A stretch of DNA of 64,000 bases, taken from the NCBI GenBank assembly GCA_020630495.1, contig JAHDBH010000001.1, forward strand, positions 17,889 to 81,888, written 5' to 3'. The position numbers and the translations under genes are program-made. This document shows, one piece after another, positions 1 to 8,478 of the stretch. The stretch is from Saprospiraceae bacterium. GTDB lineage: Bacteria > Bacteroidota > Bacteroidia > Chitinophagales > Saprospiraceae. Within the stretch, counting starts at the first letter, position 1, and the number at the start of each line of letters is the position of its first letter. The notes beneath the pieces were generated by a model. That model was not told the origin of the DNA and did not search any database. It saw only the letters and a list, made by a program, of their open reading frames with translations.

Positions 1-2
1 CC

Positions 3-224
3 GCAGGTCACCGTACACTCGTGCCTCAGACCATAGCCGCACTAGCTGATCATGGAGCCTCGCATATCAGAGTCATTGCGGGTGGGGTGATCCCTGAGCA
101 GGATTATGAGCAACTCTATCAGGATGGTGTAGATTTTATCTTTGGTCCAGGTACAGTTATTTCTCGAGCTGCCATAGAAATCCTAGAGCGCATGATCGAC
201 TCTCACGAATCCTCATCTACATAG
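3..224 (+). CDS. C-terminal fragment of cobalamin-binding domain protein (methylmalonyl-CoA mutase large-subunit type); 5' end outside window
   Basis: Frame is open to the window start (AGHRTLVPQTIAALADHGASHIRVIAGGVIPEQDYEQLYQDGVDFIFGPGT); matches the B12-binding C-terminal signature GGVIPxQDYxxLxxxGVxxIFGPGT. Confidence 0.85.
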   Translation, partial: AGHRTLVPQTIAALADHGASHIRVIAGGVIPEQDYEQLYQDGVDFIFGPGTVISRAAIEILERMIDSHESSST

Positions 225-1351
225 AAGAGTTGACTTGCAGCTCCATCAGCAAATAATCTTCCAGTAGATGTGAGCTTGTAGCCCTGTGCAGTGCTACTTA
301 TCCACTCGGTAGGAATTGTATTTATTTCTTGTAAAAAATGATTAACATAGGCGGTATGATGTGTGCTGACATGATGCATAGAAATTCCATCTATGTGCCG
401 CAGTGCGGTCATGACGTATTCATTGTACCTATCTGAATCGGTCAGAATCTCCTGAGAGATAATTACTTCTGGGTGCCTTATATTTTTGATGTATAGAGGG
501 TTATTGGAAATATTCCAGTAGCGCGAAGCCCCATCATACGAGTGCGCTCCAGGGCCTATACCTAAGTATGAGCGGCCTGTCCAGTAGGCGCTATTGTGTC
601 TGGAACGATGAGATCGGCCATTGTCTCTACGTCTGGCGAAATTGGAAATTTCGTAGTGCTCATAATCGTGAAGAGACATCTGTTCCATGAGATATGCAAA
701 GTCACTTTGCTGTCTTTGATCAAGTGGCGCAGGCTGGCCGAGAGCAGCAATCTGATGAGAGAGGACTGTGCGTGGTTCTACCGTAAGGGCGTAGCAAGAG
801 TAGTGCGGAAGATTATATGCAAGGGCTTGCTCAAGGTCTTTTTCCCAGTGACCTGCCAGGTGCTCTGGTAGTCCATAGATGAGATCCATGCTGATATCGC
901 AGAATCCAGCTTGCAGAGCGTCGTCGATTACAGCTTCTGATTGTGCAGCTGTGTGGCTACGATTCATCCACTGGAGCGCCTCTTCGGAGAAACTTTGCAC
1001 TCCGATGCTCAAGCGATTTACGCCTGCTTGACGTATGGTGTCTAGATATTCTCGACTAAGGTCGTCAGGATTTCCTTCTAGTGTGATCTCGGCCGTCTGC
1101 GACAAGTCATAGTTCTGACTTGTCTCGTCCAGCAAGGCCTCGATCGTAGCAGCGGAAAGCACACTCGGTGTTCCACCGCCTAGATATACGGTCTCTACCG
1201 TGTCGCCATGGAGAAATGAGGCGCGTTCCCTCAGTTCGTAGCCAATGGCTTTGACCATATCTTCCAGGAGATCAAGCTGTGTGCTAAAGTGGAAGTTACA
1301 GTAGTGACATGCCTTTCGGCAAAATGGTATGTGAATGTAAATACCCGCCAT
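203..1351 (-). CDS. hemW: Radical SAM family heme chaperone HemW (coproporphyrinogen III oxidase-like)
   Basis: MAGIYIHIPFCRKACHYCNFHFST CxxxCxxC motif, GGGTPS, RLSIGVQSF; start moved to the MAGIYIHIPF methionine. Confidence 0.92.
   Translation of the reverse strand: MAGIYIHIPFCRKACHYCNFHFSTQLDLLEDMVKAIGYELRERASFLHGDTVETVYLGGGTPSVLSAATIEALLDETSQNYDLSQTAEITLEGNPDDLSREYLDTIRQAGVNRLSIGVQSFSEEALQWMNRSHTAAQSEAVIDDALQAGFCDISMDLIYGLPEHLAGHWEKDLEQALAYNLPHYSCYALTVEPRTVLSHQIAALGQPAPLDQRQQSDFAYLMEQMSLHDYEHYEISNFARRRDNGRSHRSRHNSAYWTGRSYLGIGPGAHSYDGASRYWNISNNPLYIKNIRHPEVIISQEILTDSDRYNEYVMTALRHIDGISMHHVSTHHTAYVNHFLQEINTIPTEWISSTAQGYKLTSTGRLFADGAASQLFYVDEDS
1310..1327 (-). repeat. Dispersed hairpin element copy 1
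   Basis: CCATTT TGCC-GAAA-GGCA; may be coincidence with the conserved HemW FCRKAC codons. Confidence 0.45.
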
Positions 1352-1444
1352 ATAGGCAAAGCTATAGCAAAGTGCAAGGTAGGGTAGGATAATCGCGCAT
1401 ACACTTGTCCAAAGGTTCAGAGCTGAGATGTTTACATTCACAGC

Positions 1445-2410
1445 ATGGGCTTATCATCACTTTGGCATCCTGAGCGCTATCATGGCTGGAGAAAATCTCG
1501 GAGTTACTTTGAAGGATGGTACTATAAGGTGGTAAGCGCTGACGAGAAATTTGCTATGGCGTTTATTCCTGGAATTGCCATGGATGCAGAGGGGAATCAA
1601 CAGGCATTCATTCAAGTCCTAGATGGTAGAGCTCGTACGGCGGCATATCACAAGTTTCCTGCTGAGGCATTCCAGATGTCACGTGATGATTTTAATCTTC
1701 GCATCGGCGGTAATCACTTTACTAGTGACAGTCTCGAGATCGACGTTGCTGGTACCAGGGCGTCTTTGACGTTTAGCGATATGGTGCCATGGCCATCCTC
1801 GTGGTATAGTCCTGGCATCATGGGGCCATTTTCATTTGTGCCGATGATGCAATGTTATCATGGAATACTAAGTATGGATCACCGTGTGAGCGGAACTATA
1901 GAGCACCATGGTCACAAGATCGATATGGATGGTGGGCGTGGCTATATGGAGAAAGACTGGGGGAGATCATTCCCTGAGGCGTACATATGGATGCAGAGTA
2001 ATCATTTTAGTGAATCGGGCATTTCTCTGAAGGCGTCTGTAGCCAAAATCCCCTGGATGGGTACTTCGTTCGTAGGTTTTATTGGTGGATTGTGGCTTGG
2101 TGATAGGTTGATACAATTTACGACGTACAATTTCAGTAGGCTGGTCCATTGCAAAGTAGATCAGGGGGAGGTGCAGTTGGAGCTAAGGAGTCCTAGGTTT
2201 ATTTTAGAGATCCAAGCTTTACGAGCTGCGAGTACGGAGCTAGCCTCGCCGATAATGGGTTTCATGGACGGTCGGATCGAGGAGAGCATGGAAGCCGAGT
2301 TGAGAGTGCTGCTGCGCGAACGGCGAGGGGGCGGTGTGGTGCTGGATGGAGTTGGTCGAAGTGGTGGGCTTGAGGTTGCGGGGGTGGTGCGGGAGCTTGA
2401 TACTTTATGA
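1445..2410 (+). CDS. Tocopherol cyclase-like family protein
   Basis: WHPERYHGWRKSRSYFEGWYYKVV...MEKDWGRSFPEAYIWMQSNHF resembles the tocopherol cyclase family. Confidence 0.7.
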   Translation: MGLSSLWHPERYHGWRKSRSYFEGWYYKVVSADEKFAMAFIPGIAMDAEGNQQAFIQVLDGRARTAAYHKFPAEAFQMSRDDFNLRIGGNHFTSDSLEIDVAGTRASLTFSDMVPWPSSWYSPGIMGPFSFVPMMQCYHGILSMDHRVSGTIEHHGHKIDMDGGRGYMEKDWGRSFPEAYIWMQSNHFSESGISLKASVAKIPWMGTSFVGFIGGLWLGDRLIQFTTYNFSRLVHCKVDQGEVQLELRSPRFILEIQALRAASTELASPIMGFMDGRIEESMEAELRVLLRERRGGGVVLDGVGRSGGLEVAGVVRELDTL

Positions 2411-2419
2411 ACTATCAAA

Positions 2420-2458
2420 AATTTAACATACATTTGACTGTAAAATGTATGTTAAATT
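2420..2458. promoter_or_regulatory. Perfect 16-bp inverted repeat, candidate operator of the downstream wHTH-PRTase gene
   Basis: AATTTAACATACATTT-gactgta-AAATGTATGTTAAATT immediately upstream of the ATG at 2474; no T-tract after it. Confidence 0.65.
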
Positions 2459-2473
2459 AATACCCTTCTTGCC

Positions 2474-3472
2474 ATGCCAACCATCAAAACTCTACCACAC
2501 ATCCTCGCCCTACTACACTCCTACCATACCCTGCGCCCTGTCCAAATTCACAAAATGACTGGAATCTCAAGACAGCAAATACACAACGTGCTCCGGTCGC
2601 TACTCCAACAAAACAAAATCATACGCCGAGGTAAAGCACCGCTCTCGTACTACTCTTTGAAAACAGCAGAGGTCAAAAACAACGATACAATCTTGGATAT
2701 CTCGCCGCAGCAGGCAGAACAGCTTGATAAAGACTTTGTGATTATCAAGAGAGAAGGTCGTCAAGTACACGGCGCCAGAGCGGTCTGCGACTACGCGCAG
2801 GAGCACAATGTTGATCCACAATCTGTAGCTGAGCAATTTTTAAAAGAACGCTCCGCCCTATCTCATTCCCTTTCCACCGCAGACAGCGGCGCAGCCGATC
2901 AGATAGAACTACTTGAGACTAAGACAGAGGTGGAAGAAGGGGTCATATCACGGTACAATTTTGCCGACTTTGTATCTGCAGGCAATTTTGGTATGACAGC
3001 CACCGCAAAGAAACTACGTGCCGCTAAGGCTAGTGATGACGGAGTGTTGCAGATGGAGTTATTTCAAAGCATAGAGAAGCAAGTTCACGAGTACATCATG
3101 GATTATGCGATTGATGCTGTCGCATTCATGCCAGGGTCATCCGCATGGGGGAAGCGATTTATGACACGCTGGAAAGAACACCTTGACTTACCACTTCCAC
3201 ATGTAGATCTAGTGCGTGCTGTGACGGATGTGTCCACTCCGCAGGACGCTATTTCTCTCAGAGAAGATCGTGCGGAGCATGCGGATTGTACGCTGATAGT
3301 CGCTGACCACAGGAGATTTGAGCATGTATTGATTCTAGATGATGAGTTGCTCACAGGTCGGAGTATGATGCATGCCAGCAGACGGATATTGGATGCAGAG
3401 GTGAGTGAGCGTGTATCGGCTTATACGATCACCTATGAGCATAGATCAGAAGATAATCCAGTACCAAACTGA
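2474..3472 (+). CDS. Winged-HTH protein with C-terminal phosphoribosyltransferase-like domain, probable transcriptional regulator
   Basis: N-terminus LRPVQIHKMTGISRQQIHNVLRSLLQQNKIIRRG (HTH); C-terminus VLILDDELLTGRSMMHA resembles a PRPP-binding loop. Confidence 0.65.
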   Translation: MPTIKTLPHILALLHSYHTLRPVQIHKMTGISRQQIHNVLRSLLQQNKIIRRGKAPLSYYSLKTAEVKNNDTILDISPQQAEQLDKDFVIIKREGRQVHGARAVCDYAQEHNVDPQSVAEQFLKERSALSHSLSTADSGAADQIELLETKTEVEEGVISRYNFADFVSAGNFGMTATAKKLRAAKASDDGVLQMELFQSIEKQVHEYIMDYAIDAVAFMPGSSAWGKRFMTRWKEHLDLPLPHVDLVRAVTDVSTPQDAISLREDRAEHADCTLIVADHRRFEHVLILDDELLTGRSMMHASRRILDAEVSERVSAYTITYEHRSEDNPVPN

Positions 3473-3552
3473 TAAAATAACGCTCCACCCAATCTCAAAC
3501 CCACTCCAGTGCAGACAGTGAAGCGGCACATTAACAAGACGCCAGCTGCCGT

Positions 3553-5154
3553 CTAGCTGAGCTTGTCGTAGTACTCTTTGTACTGCTCAAAACTAGTTTC
3601 AAATAGCTCCTTAAGTTCCTTTGCTTGCTTATCATATTCTTCCTCATTACGCCAAGTATCTCTGGGGTTCAAGATGGCATTGGGTACATCAGGACAGCGT
3701 GTCGGTATCTCTAGACCAAAAAATGGCTCCTTCGTAAATTCCACATCAGTCAATTTGCCCGAAAGGGCCGCCTTGATCATAGCCCTTGTAAATGTCAGCT
3801 CCAGTCGGCTTCCAGTGCCATAAGGACCACCGCTCCATCCTGTATTGATGAGCCATACGTCTATTCGCTTGTCTTTACGGCTACTTCCTTTATCCAGTTT
3901 TTCTCCGAGGAGACTAGCATATTTAGTGGGATGTAGCGGCAGGAAGGGTAAGCCAAAGCAAGCTGAGAAAGTAGCTTGAGGCTCATTGATACCAGCTTCT
4001 GTGCCTGCGATTTTAGCCGTATAGCCTAGCAGGAAATAATACATGGCCTGATCGCGATCCAGACGAGAGATAGGAGGTAGTACGCCAAAGGCATCACAGG
4101 TAAGGAAGAATATATTTTGTGGAGCATCTCCACGACTATTGTATACGATATTATCGATGTGATCTATAGGATAGCTGACACGAGTATTTTGAGTCTTACT
4201 ATCATCCTCATAGTCTACAAGTCGTAAGGACTTATCCTTAAATCCTACATTTTCTACCATGGCGCCAAACTTGATCGCGCGATAGATTTCTGGCTCTTTA
4301 TTTTCTGAAAGATCTATAGTCTTCGCATAGCATCCACCTTCAAAGTTGAATACATTCGCCTTAGACCAGCCGTGCTCATCATCTCCTATAAGTTTCCTAT
4401 CAGGATCTGTAGAGAGCGTAGTCTTTCCCGTTCCGCTGAGGCCAAAAAATAGGGCCGTGTCACCTTTTTTTCCCACATTAGCAGAGCAGTGCATACTGAG
4501 CACATTGTGCTCCGTAGGAAGGGTGCAATTCAATACAGAAAATATTCCTTTTTTAATTTCACCTGTGTAGGCCGTGCCACCTATGATGATCGTCTTTTCT
4601 GTAAAATTTATTACAGCAAAATTATCCTGACGAGTACCATCTGTATCAGGATCAGCCTTACAGCCAGGAGCTCCTAGTATGAGCCACTCATGGTCAAAGT
4701 CGCTGATCATGCGATCATCAGGCCGGAGAAACATATTATAGGCAAATAGATTTTGCCAGGGGAGCTCCGTGACTACACGTATATTGAGCTGATACTTGGC
4801 ATAGGCGCAGGCATATGCGTCTCGTACGTATATTTCTTTTTGATTATTAAGATGCGCAAGGACTTTATCCTTCAGTTTTTCATAGTGATCTTGACTGATG
4901 GGCTTATTTACATCACTCCAGTACACGTGCTCATCTGTGTAAGCGTCTTGGACTATAAATCGATCTTGTGGTGACCTGCCAGTAAATTTTCCCGTATCTA
5001 TAGATAGGGCTCCCGTAGAGGTCAGCTTGCCTTGATCGAGACTTATCGTCTTTTCAGCCAGTGCGGCAGGCGAGAGATTCCAGAAGCACTTAGGTGTGGT
5101 GATACCTACCGTGCTCAGATCAAAATTGGGGTTCTTAGTGCCTATGGATTTCAT
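3553..5154 (-). CDS. pckA: Phosphoenolpyruvate carboxykinase (ATP)
   Basis: FFGLSGTGKTTLSTDPDRKLIGDDEHGW, TGRSPQDRFIV, NTGWSGGPYGTGSR; start at MKSIGTKNPNF. Confidence 0.96.
   Translation of the reverse strand: MKSIGTKNPNFDLSTVGITTPKCFWNLSPAALAEKTISLDQGKLTSTGALSIDTGKFTGRSPQDRFIVQDAYTDEHVYWSDVNKPISQDHYEKLKDKVLAHLNNQKEIYVRDAYACAYAKYQLNIRVVTELPWQNLFAYNMFLRPDDRMISDFDHEWLILGAPGCKADPDTDGTRQDNFAVINFTEKTIIIGGTAYTGEIKKGIFSVLNCTLPTEHNVLSMHCSANVGKKGDTALFFGLSGTGKTTLSTDPDRKLIGDDEHGWSKANVFNFEGGCYAKTIDLSENKEPEIYRAIKFGAMVENVGFKDKSLRLVDYEDDSKTQNTRVSYPIDHIDNIVYNSRGDAPQNIFFLTCDAFGVLPPISRLDRDQAMYYFLLGYTAKIAGTEAGINEPQATFSACFGLPFLPLHPTKYASLLGEKLDKGSSRKDKRIDVWLINTGWSGGPYGTGSRLELTFTRAMIKAALSGKLTDVEFTKEPFFGLEIPTRCPDVPNAILNPRDTWRNEEEYDKQAKELKELFETSFEQYKEYYDKLS
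3751..3768 (+). repeat. Dispersed hairpin element copy 2
   Basis: CAATTT GCCC-GAAA-GGGC. Confidence 0.6.
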
Positions 5155-5272
5155 ACGATTTTTCTGATTATACGACAAAGGTACAAGTGTGACACAGCTC
5201 ATTCAGTGTCAGTACGACACCTTCATCAAGTCCCCAAGTAAAATCTATCTTTATCGTATACAATCTGCTCTC

Positions 5273-5569
5273 ATGTACATAGATATGATATCTTATCGCC
5301 TCGCTGATGGCATCTCACAAGCCCACCTTATGGAAGTTGCAGAAAAGGTCGTGAAGCATTGGATGGCAGATCTACCTGGCTTCATCAGCTGGACCATACA
5401 TCAGGATCAAGAAGGTAATTACACAGATATTGTCAGGTGGCAGTCAGCAGAAGCAGCTGCTGACGCTCACAAGGGCATGGCTGATATCCCTGATGCTGGT
5501 GACTGGTACGCCTGCTATATGCCTGGGACTATCACGTCAAAGAATCTTACCGAGCTTAAGAGTTTTTGA
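5273..5569 (+). CDS. Small ABM-like (dimeric alpha/beta barrel) hypothetical protein
   Basis: MISYRLADGISQAHLMEVAEKVVKHWMADLPGFISWTIHQDQEGNYTDIVRWQSAEAA; fold guess only. Confidence 0.55.
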   Translation: MYIDMISYRLADGISQAHLMEVAEKVVKHWMADLPGFISWTIHQDQEGNYTDIVRWQSAEAAADAHKGMADIPDAGDWYACYMPGTITSKNLTELKSF

Positions 5570-5582
5570 TCGCAAGACTCAT

Positions 5583-6242
5583 CTACTTCTTTGGCAATCG
5601 ATAGTCCAGAGTCACTACAAAGATGTCAAAGAAATCAAAGCGACTATTCACAAAGTCCTCGTACCAGTATGCCAGCTGCACCTTCCACTGAGGTGATAGC
5701 ACCACATCCAGACCCAGCTGATTCCGCCATCGCTGAGCCTGCTGTATGCCATCTACTCGGAAAAACAATTCTGTGGCGATATACGGCCTCAGTTCCAAGT
5801 TATCAGGATCACTATCTCGCGGTATCTGTGGTCTGAGTTGCAGTCCGTATCGCAGGAAGTCACCGTCTACGCGATCTTTGATATCCTGGGCCCAGTGCAC
5901 ACGCAGCCGCTGATTGATGGTCAAGCGAGGAATGAGATTTTTTTCTTGGAAGTTGACGTCTATGAAGATGAAGTTGCGATTAGTCGATTCCCATACGATC
6001 CAGTAGCGCTCCAGAAGATTTACACTCCACTTATCCGACAGTTTATACCTCGCATTGATATCCCAACTCAGATCCTGAGCATTTCGCAGACCTTGATTAT
6101 ATCTCGCGATAGGTCTCAGCCCATAGCTCCATTTATCGCCATCGCTGTAGCTGACTCGTGCAGAGGACCACAGCACCTGATCAGTCTGTGCAGTGGCGCT
6201 GTGCATACTCAGTGACAGATACAGTAGGATCAGCAAGCGCAT
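5583..6242 (-). CDS. DUF2490-like outer-membrane beta-barrel protein
   Basis: Signal peptide MRLLILLYLSLSMHSATAQ followed by WSSARVSYSDGDKWSYGLRPIARYN...LLERYWIV beta-barrel pattern. Confidence 0.7.
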   Translation of the reverse strand: MRLLILLYLSLSMHSATAQTDQVLWSSARVSYSDGDKWSYGLRPIARYNQGLRNAQDLSWDINARYKLSDKWSVNLLERYWIVWESTNRNFIFIDVNFQEKNLIPRLTINQRLRVHWAQDIKDRVDGDFLRYGLQLRPQIPRDSDPDNLELRPYIATELFFRVDGIQQAQRWRNQLGLDVVLSPQWKVQLAYWYEDFVNSRFDFFDIFVVTLDYRLPKK

Positions 6243-6246
6243 GAGA

Positions 6247-6264
6247 GGTCTTTCGACCAAAGAT
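6247..6264 (-). repeat. Dispersed hairpin element copy 3
   Basis: ATCTTT GGTC-GAAA-GACC; overlaps TATCTTTG promoter. Confidence 0.45.
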
Positions 6265-6265
6265 A
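6258..6265 (-). promoter_or_regulatory. Bacteroidota -7 element TATCTTTG upstream of the DUF2490-like gene
   Basis: Minus strand TATCTTTG matches TAnnTTTG. Confidence 0.55.
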
Positions 6266-6303
6266 CTGTACTCGATCATCTACACGAGTGCACCTGCTCC
6301 TAG

Positions 6304-6975
6304 TCACGACAGCATTTGAGGTGCCAGTACTATGACAAATTCGCCCTTGAGGTTCATATCCTCCGATTGCTCTATCAGTTCAGCCAGACTGCCGCGATAC
6401 ACGGTCTCGTACATCTTAGAAATCTCCTTGACTACTGCCGCAGGCGTAGCTGGATCAAAGTGCTCGCTGAGCTGCTGCAGACACTTCACGACTCGGTAAG
6501 GACTTTCATACAGCGCTATAGTGCAGTCTAGTGAGGCGAGATATTGTAGTCGCGTCTGACGCCCCTTCTTCTGCGGTAAAAACCCTTCAAAATAAAATCG
6601 ATTACAAGGCAGTCCACTCATCACCAGAGCTGGCAATATCGCGCTAGCACCGGGTAAGCATGTCAGCTGTATATCATGCTCGTGGCACGCAGCTGCCAGG
6701 AGATATCCAGGATCGCTGATGCCTGGCGTGCCAGCATCTGAAATGAGGGCAATTTTTTCACCATTTTGTAATTTTTCGATGACACCACTGAGTTTCTTGT
6801 GCTCCGAGTGACTATGAAATGACTGGAGAGCCGTCCCGATATCATATTTCTGCAGTAGACGGCGCGATACCCTCGTATCCTCGCAGAGGATCAGATCTAC
6901 CTCGCGCAGCACATCTAGTGCGCGCAGAGTGATATCTTGTAGATTACCTACTGGCGTAGGCACCAGGTAGAGCAT
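6304..6975 (-). CDS. rsmI: 16S rRNA (cytidine(1402)-2'-O)-methyltransferase
   Basis: LYLVPTPVGNLQDITLRALDVLREVDLILCEDTR; LISDAGTPGISDPGYLL. Confidence 0.95.
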   Translation of the reverse strand: MLYLVPTPVGNLQDITLRALDVLREVDLILCEDTRVSRRLLQKYDIGTALQSFHSHSEHKKLSGVIEKLQNGEKIALISDAGTPGISDPGYLLAAACHEHDIQLTCLPGASAILPALVMSGLPCNRFYFEGFLPQKKGRQTRLQYLASLDCTIALYESPYRVVKCLQQLSEHFDPATPAAVVKEISKMYETVYRGSLAELIEQSEDMNLKGEFVIVLAPQMLS

Positions 6976-6976
6976 A

Positions 6977-7231
6977 TTATTGGAGCTCTGCGATCTCGTA
7001 GGTATAGGACTCCATGATGGGATTCACGAGAAGCTGAGAGCAAGCTTGTTCTACCTCCTTGACAGCGTCATCCTTACTACTACTTGAGAGATACAGCTCT
7101 ATATGCTTTCCCACACGTACATCCGTGACAGAGCTGACGTCGATCTGCGATAGATTATTGGCTATGGTTTTACCTTGAGGGTCTAGGAGATCCTTGAGCG
7201 GAAGTATGTCGATTTTAGCCAGATATTTCAT
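6977..7231 (-). CDS. purS: Phosphoribosylformylglycinamidine synthase subunit PurS
   Basis: LLDPQGKTIANNL...VTDVRVGKHIELYL...LVNPIMESYTYEI typical PurS. Confidence 0.9.
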   Translation of the reverse strand: MKYLAKIDILPLKDLLDPQGKTIANNLSQIDVSSVTDVRVGKHIELYLSSSSKDDAVKEVEQACSQLLVNPIMESYTYEIAELQ

Positions 7232-7961
7232 GCGTGGGTGGATTAAAGTTTGACTCGTATGGCAGTATGCCTAGATCTGTGAGCAAAGATAAGAGCAAGT
7301 ACACACCTATCGCAGGCAGCAGGGCGGCCTCTTTAAAGATCACGATGAGTGGAATACAGAGCAGGAGCGTCAGGTACTTTAACTGATTTCCCTGCCAGCC
7401 CCATCCAGCAAATTTGAAGCTAAATACTCTGAAATTCATATTCATAAACGCACCGAGCAGCACAGTCAACATCGTGAGCCAGATAGCACTACTGCTTATC
7501 ACCTGGAACCAAGGCAGAGCAAGCCACTCTATGATCAGTAGGCCAAATACCGCAGCAGCAGTCGCAGGAGTAGGCAATCCTCTGAAGCTGTAGGACTGAT
7601 CCTCATCTACATTGAACCGTGCAAGTCTCAGACCTGCCATCACAGTATAGAAGAAACCCACATACGGTAGCCAGTCTGGCGCAGATCCCACCATCACCTC
7701 GTGCGAGTGTCCGATCATCATATACAGCATCGCTCCAGGGACAAAACCAAAACTGATCATATCCGCCAGACTATCCAGCTCAGCCCCCACATCGCTGCTC
7801 GTATCCATCAGCCGTGCAATTGTCCCATCCAGAAAATCTGCCACAAAGCATATCAGCAGACACACAAAGGCATTGCCATAGGCCCCTGACAGCACAAACA
7901 CCGCCGCAAGGGATCCAAAAAACAGATTGGTCAGTGTCACGATATTGGGTAGATGGCTCAT
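7215..7961 (-). CDS. pssA: CDP-diacylglycerol--serine O-phosphatidyltransferase
   Basis: FVADFLDGTIARLMDTSSDVGAELDSLADMISFGFVPG CDP-alcohol phosphatidyltransferase motif. Confidence 0.93.
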   Translation of the reverse strand: MSHLPNIVTLTNLFFGSLAAVFVLSGAYGNAFVCLLICFVADFLDGTIARLMDTSSDVGAELDSLADMISFGFVPGAMLYMMIGHSHEVMVGSAPDWLPYVGFFYTVMAGLRLARFNVDEDQSYSFRGLPTPATAAAVFGLLIIEWLALPWFQVISSSAIWLTMLTVLLGAFMNMNFRVFSFKFAGWGWQGNQLKYLTLLLCIPLIVIFKEAALLPAIGVYLLLSLLTDLGILPYESNFNPPTHEISG

Positions 7962-8106
7962 GGACTCAGAGTTTAAGACAAATATAGGACGCTCGGTGTA
8001 GTCGCATTTCTCTAGCAGATTGGCTCGCTCGTCAGTACTTATAGACTTGAGTCGATAGGAGCATTATTCCTTCCTTTGGACCGTCGTGTTTCTTAGCAGC
8101 ATGCTG

Positions 8107-8124
8107 GCACTTTCGTGCAAATGC
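8107..8124 (-). repeat. Dispersed hairpin element copy 4
   Basis: GCATTT GCAC-GAAA-GTGC. Confidence 0.8.
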
Positions 8125-8461
8125 CATCTGTGCATAAAGTTTCAGTAGACCAGAGTAGCATGAGGTAGGATCAGATTGGCGTCTTCCGCCCACATGATTC
8201 ACGGACTGATGATAGCGGGCTATGGATTGTATAGCACGCCTAGACTTAGCCAGACGTCCGAGAAGCAACGCTTACTGCGAGAACAGCTCGCGATGAGAAT
8301 GGGCATAGTCAATAGGCTCAGTCCATGAGTGTATCGATTGAGGTGCTCCTATGTCATGGACATCCCAAGACCCATACCAGAGATACACTCCAGTGGCAAT
8401 CGTCCTCACGCTCGCTCGAGATGCAATGGCCTCACCAGATAGCAGCCCGCCCACCATACAC

Positions 8462-8469
8462 TATTTTTG
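8462..8469 (+). promoter_or_regulatory. -7 promoter element TATTTTTG
   Basis: TAnnTTTG match shortly upstream of the 8479/8494 starts. Confidence 0.5.
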
Positions 8470-8478
8470 TAGACCTAT

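Noticed and set aside
8032-8457. Two minus-strand ORFs (78 and 61 aa) in the pssA-8479 gap
   Set aside because: Low-complexity translations with no recognisable domain; part of the protein is produced by the hairpin repeat (MAFARKC). Treated as intergenic.
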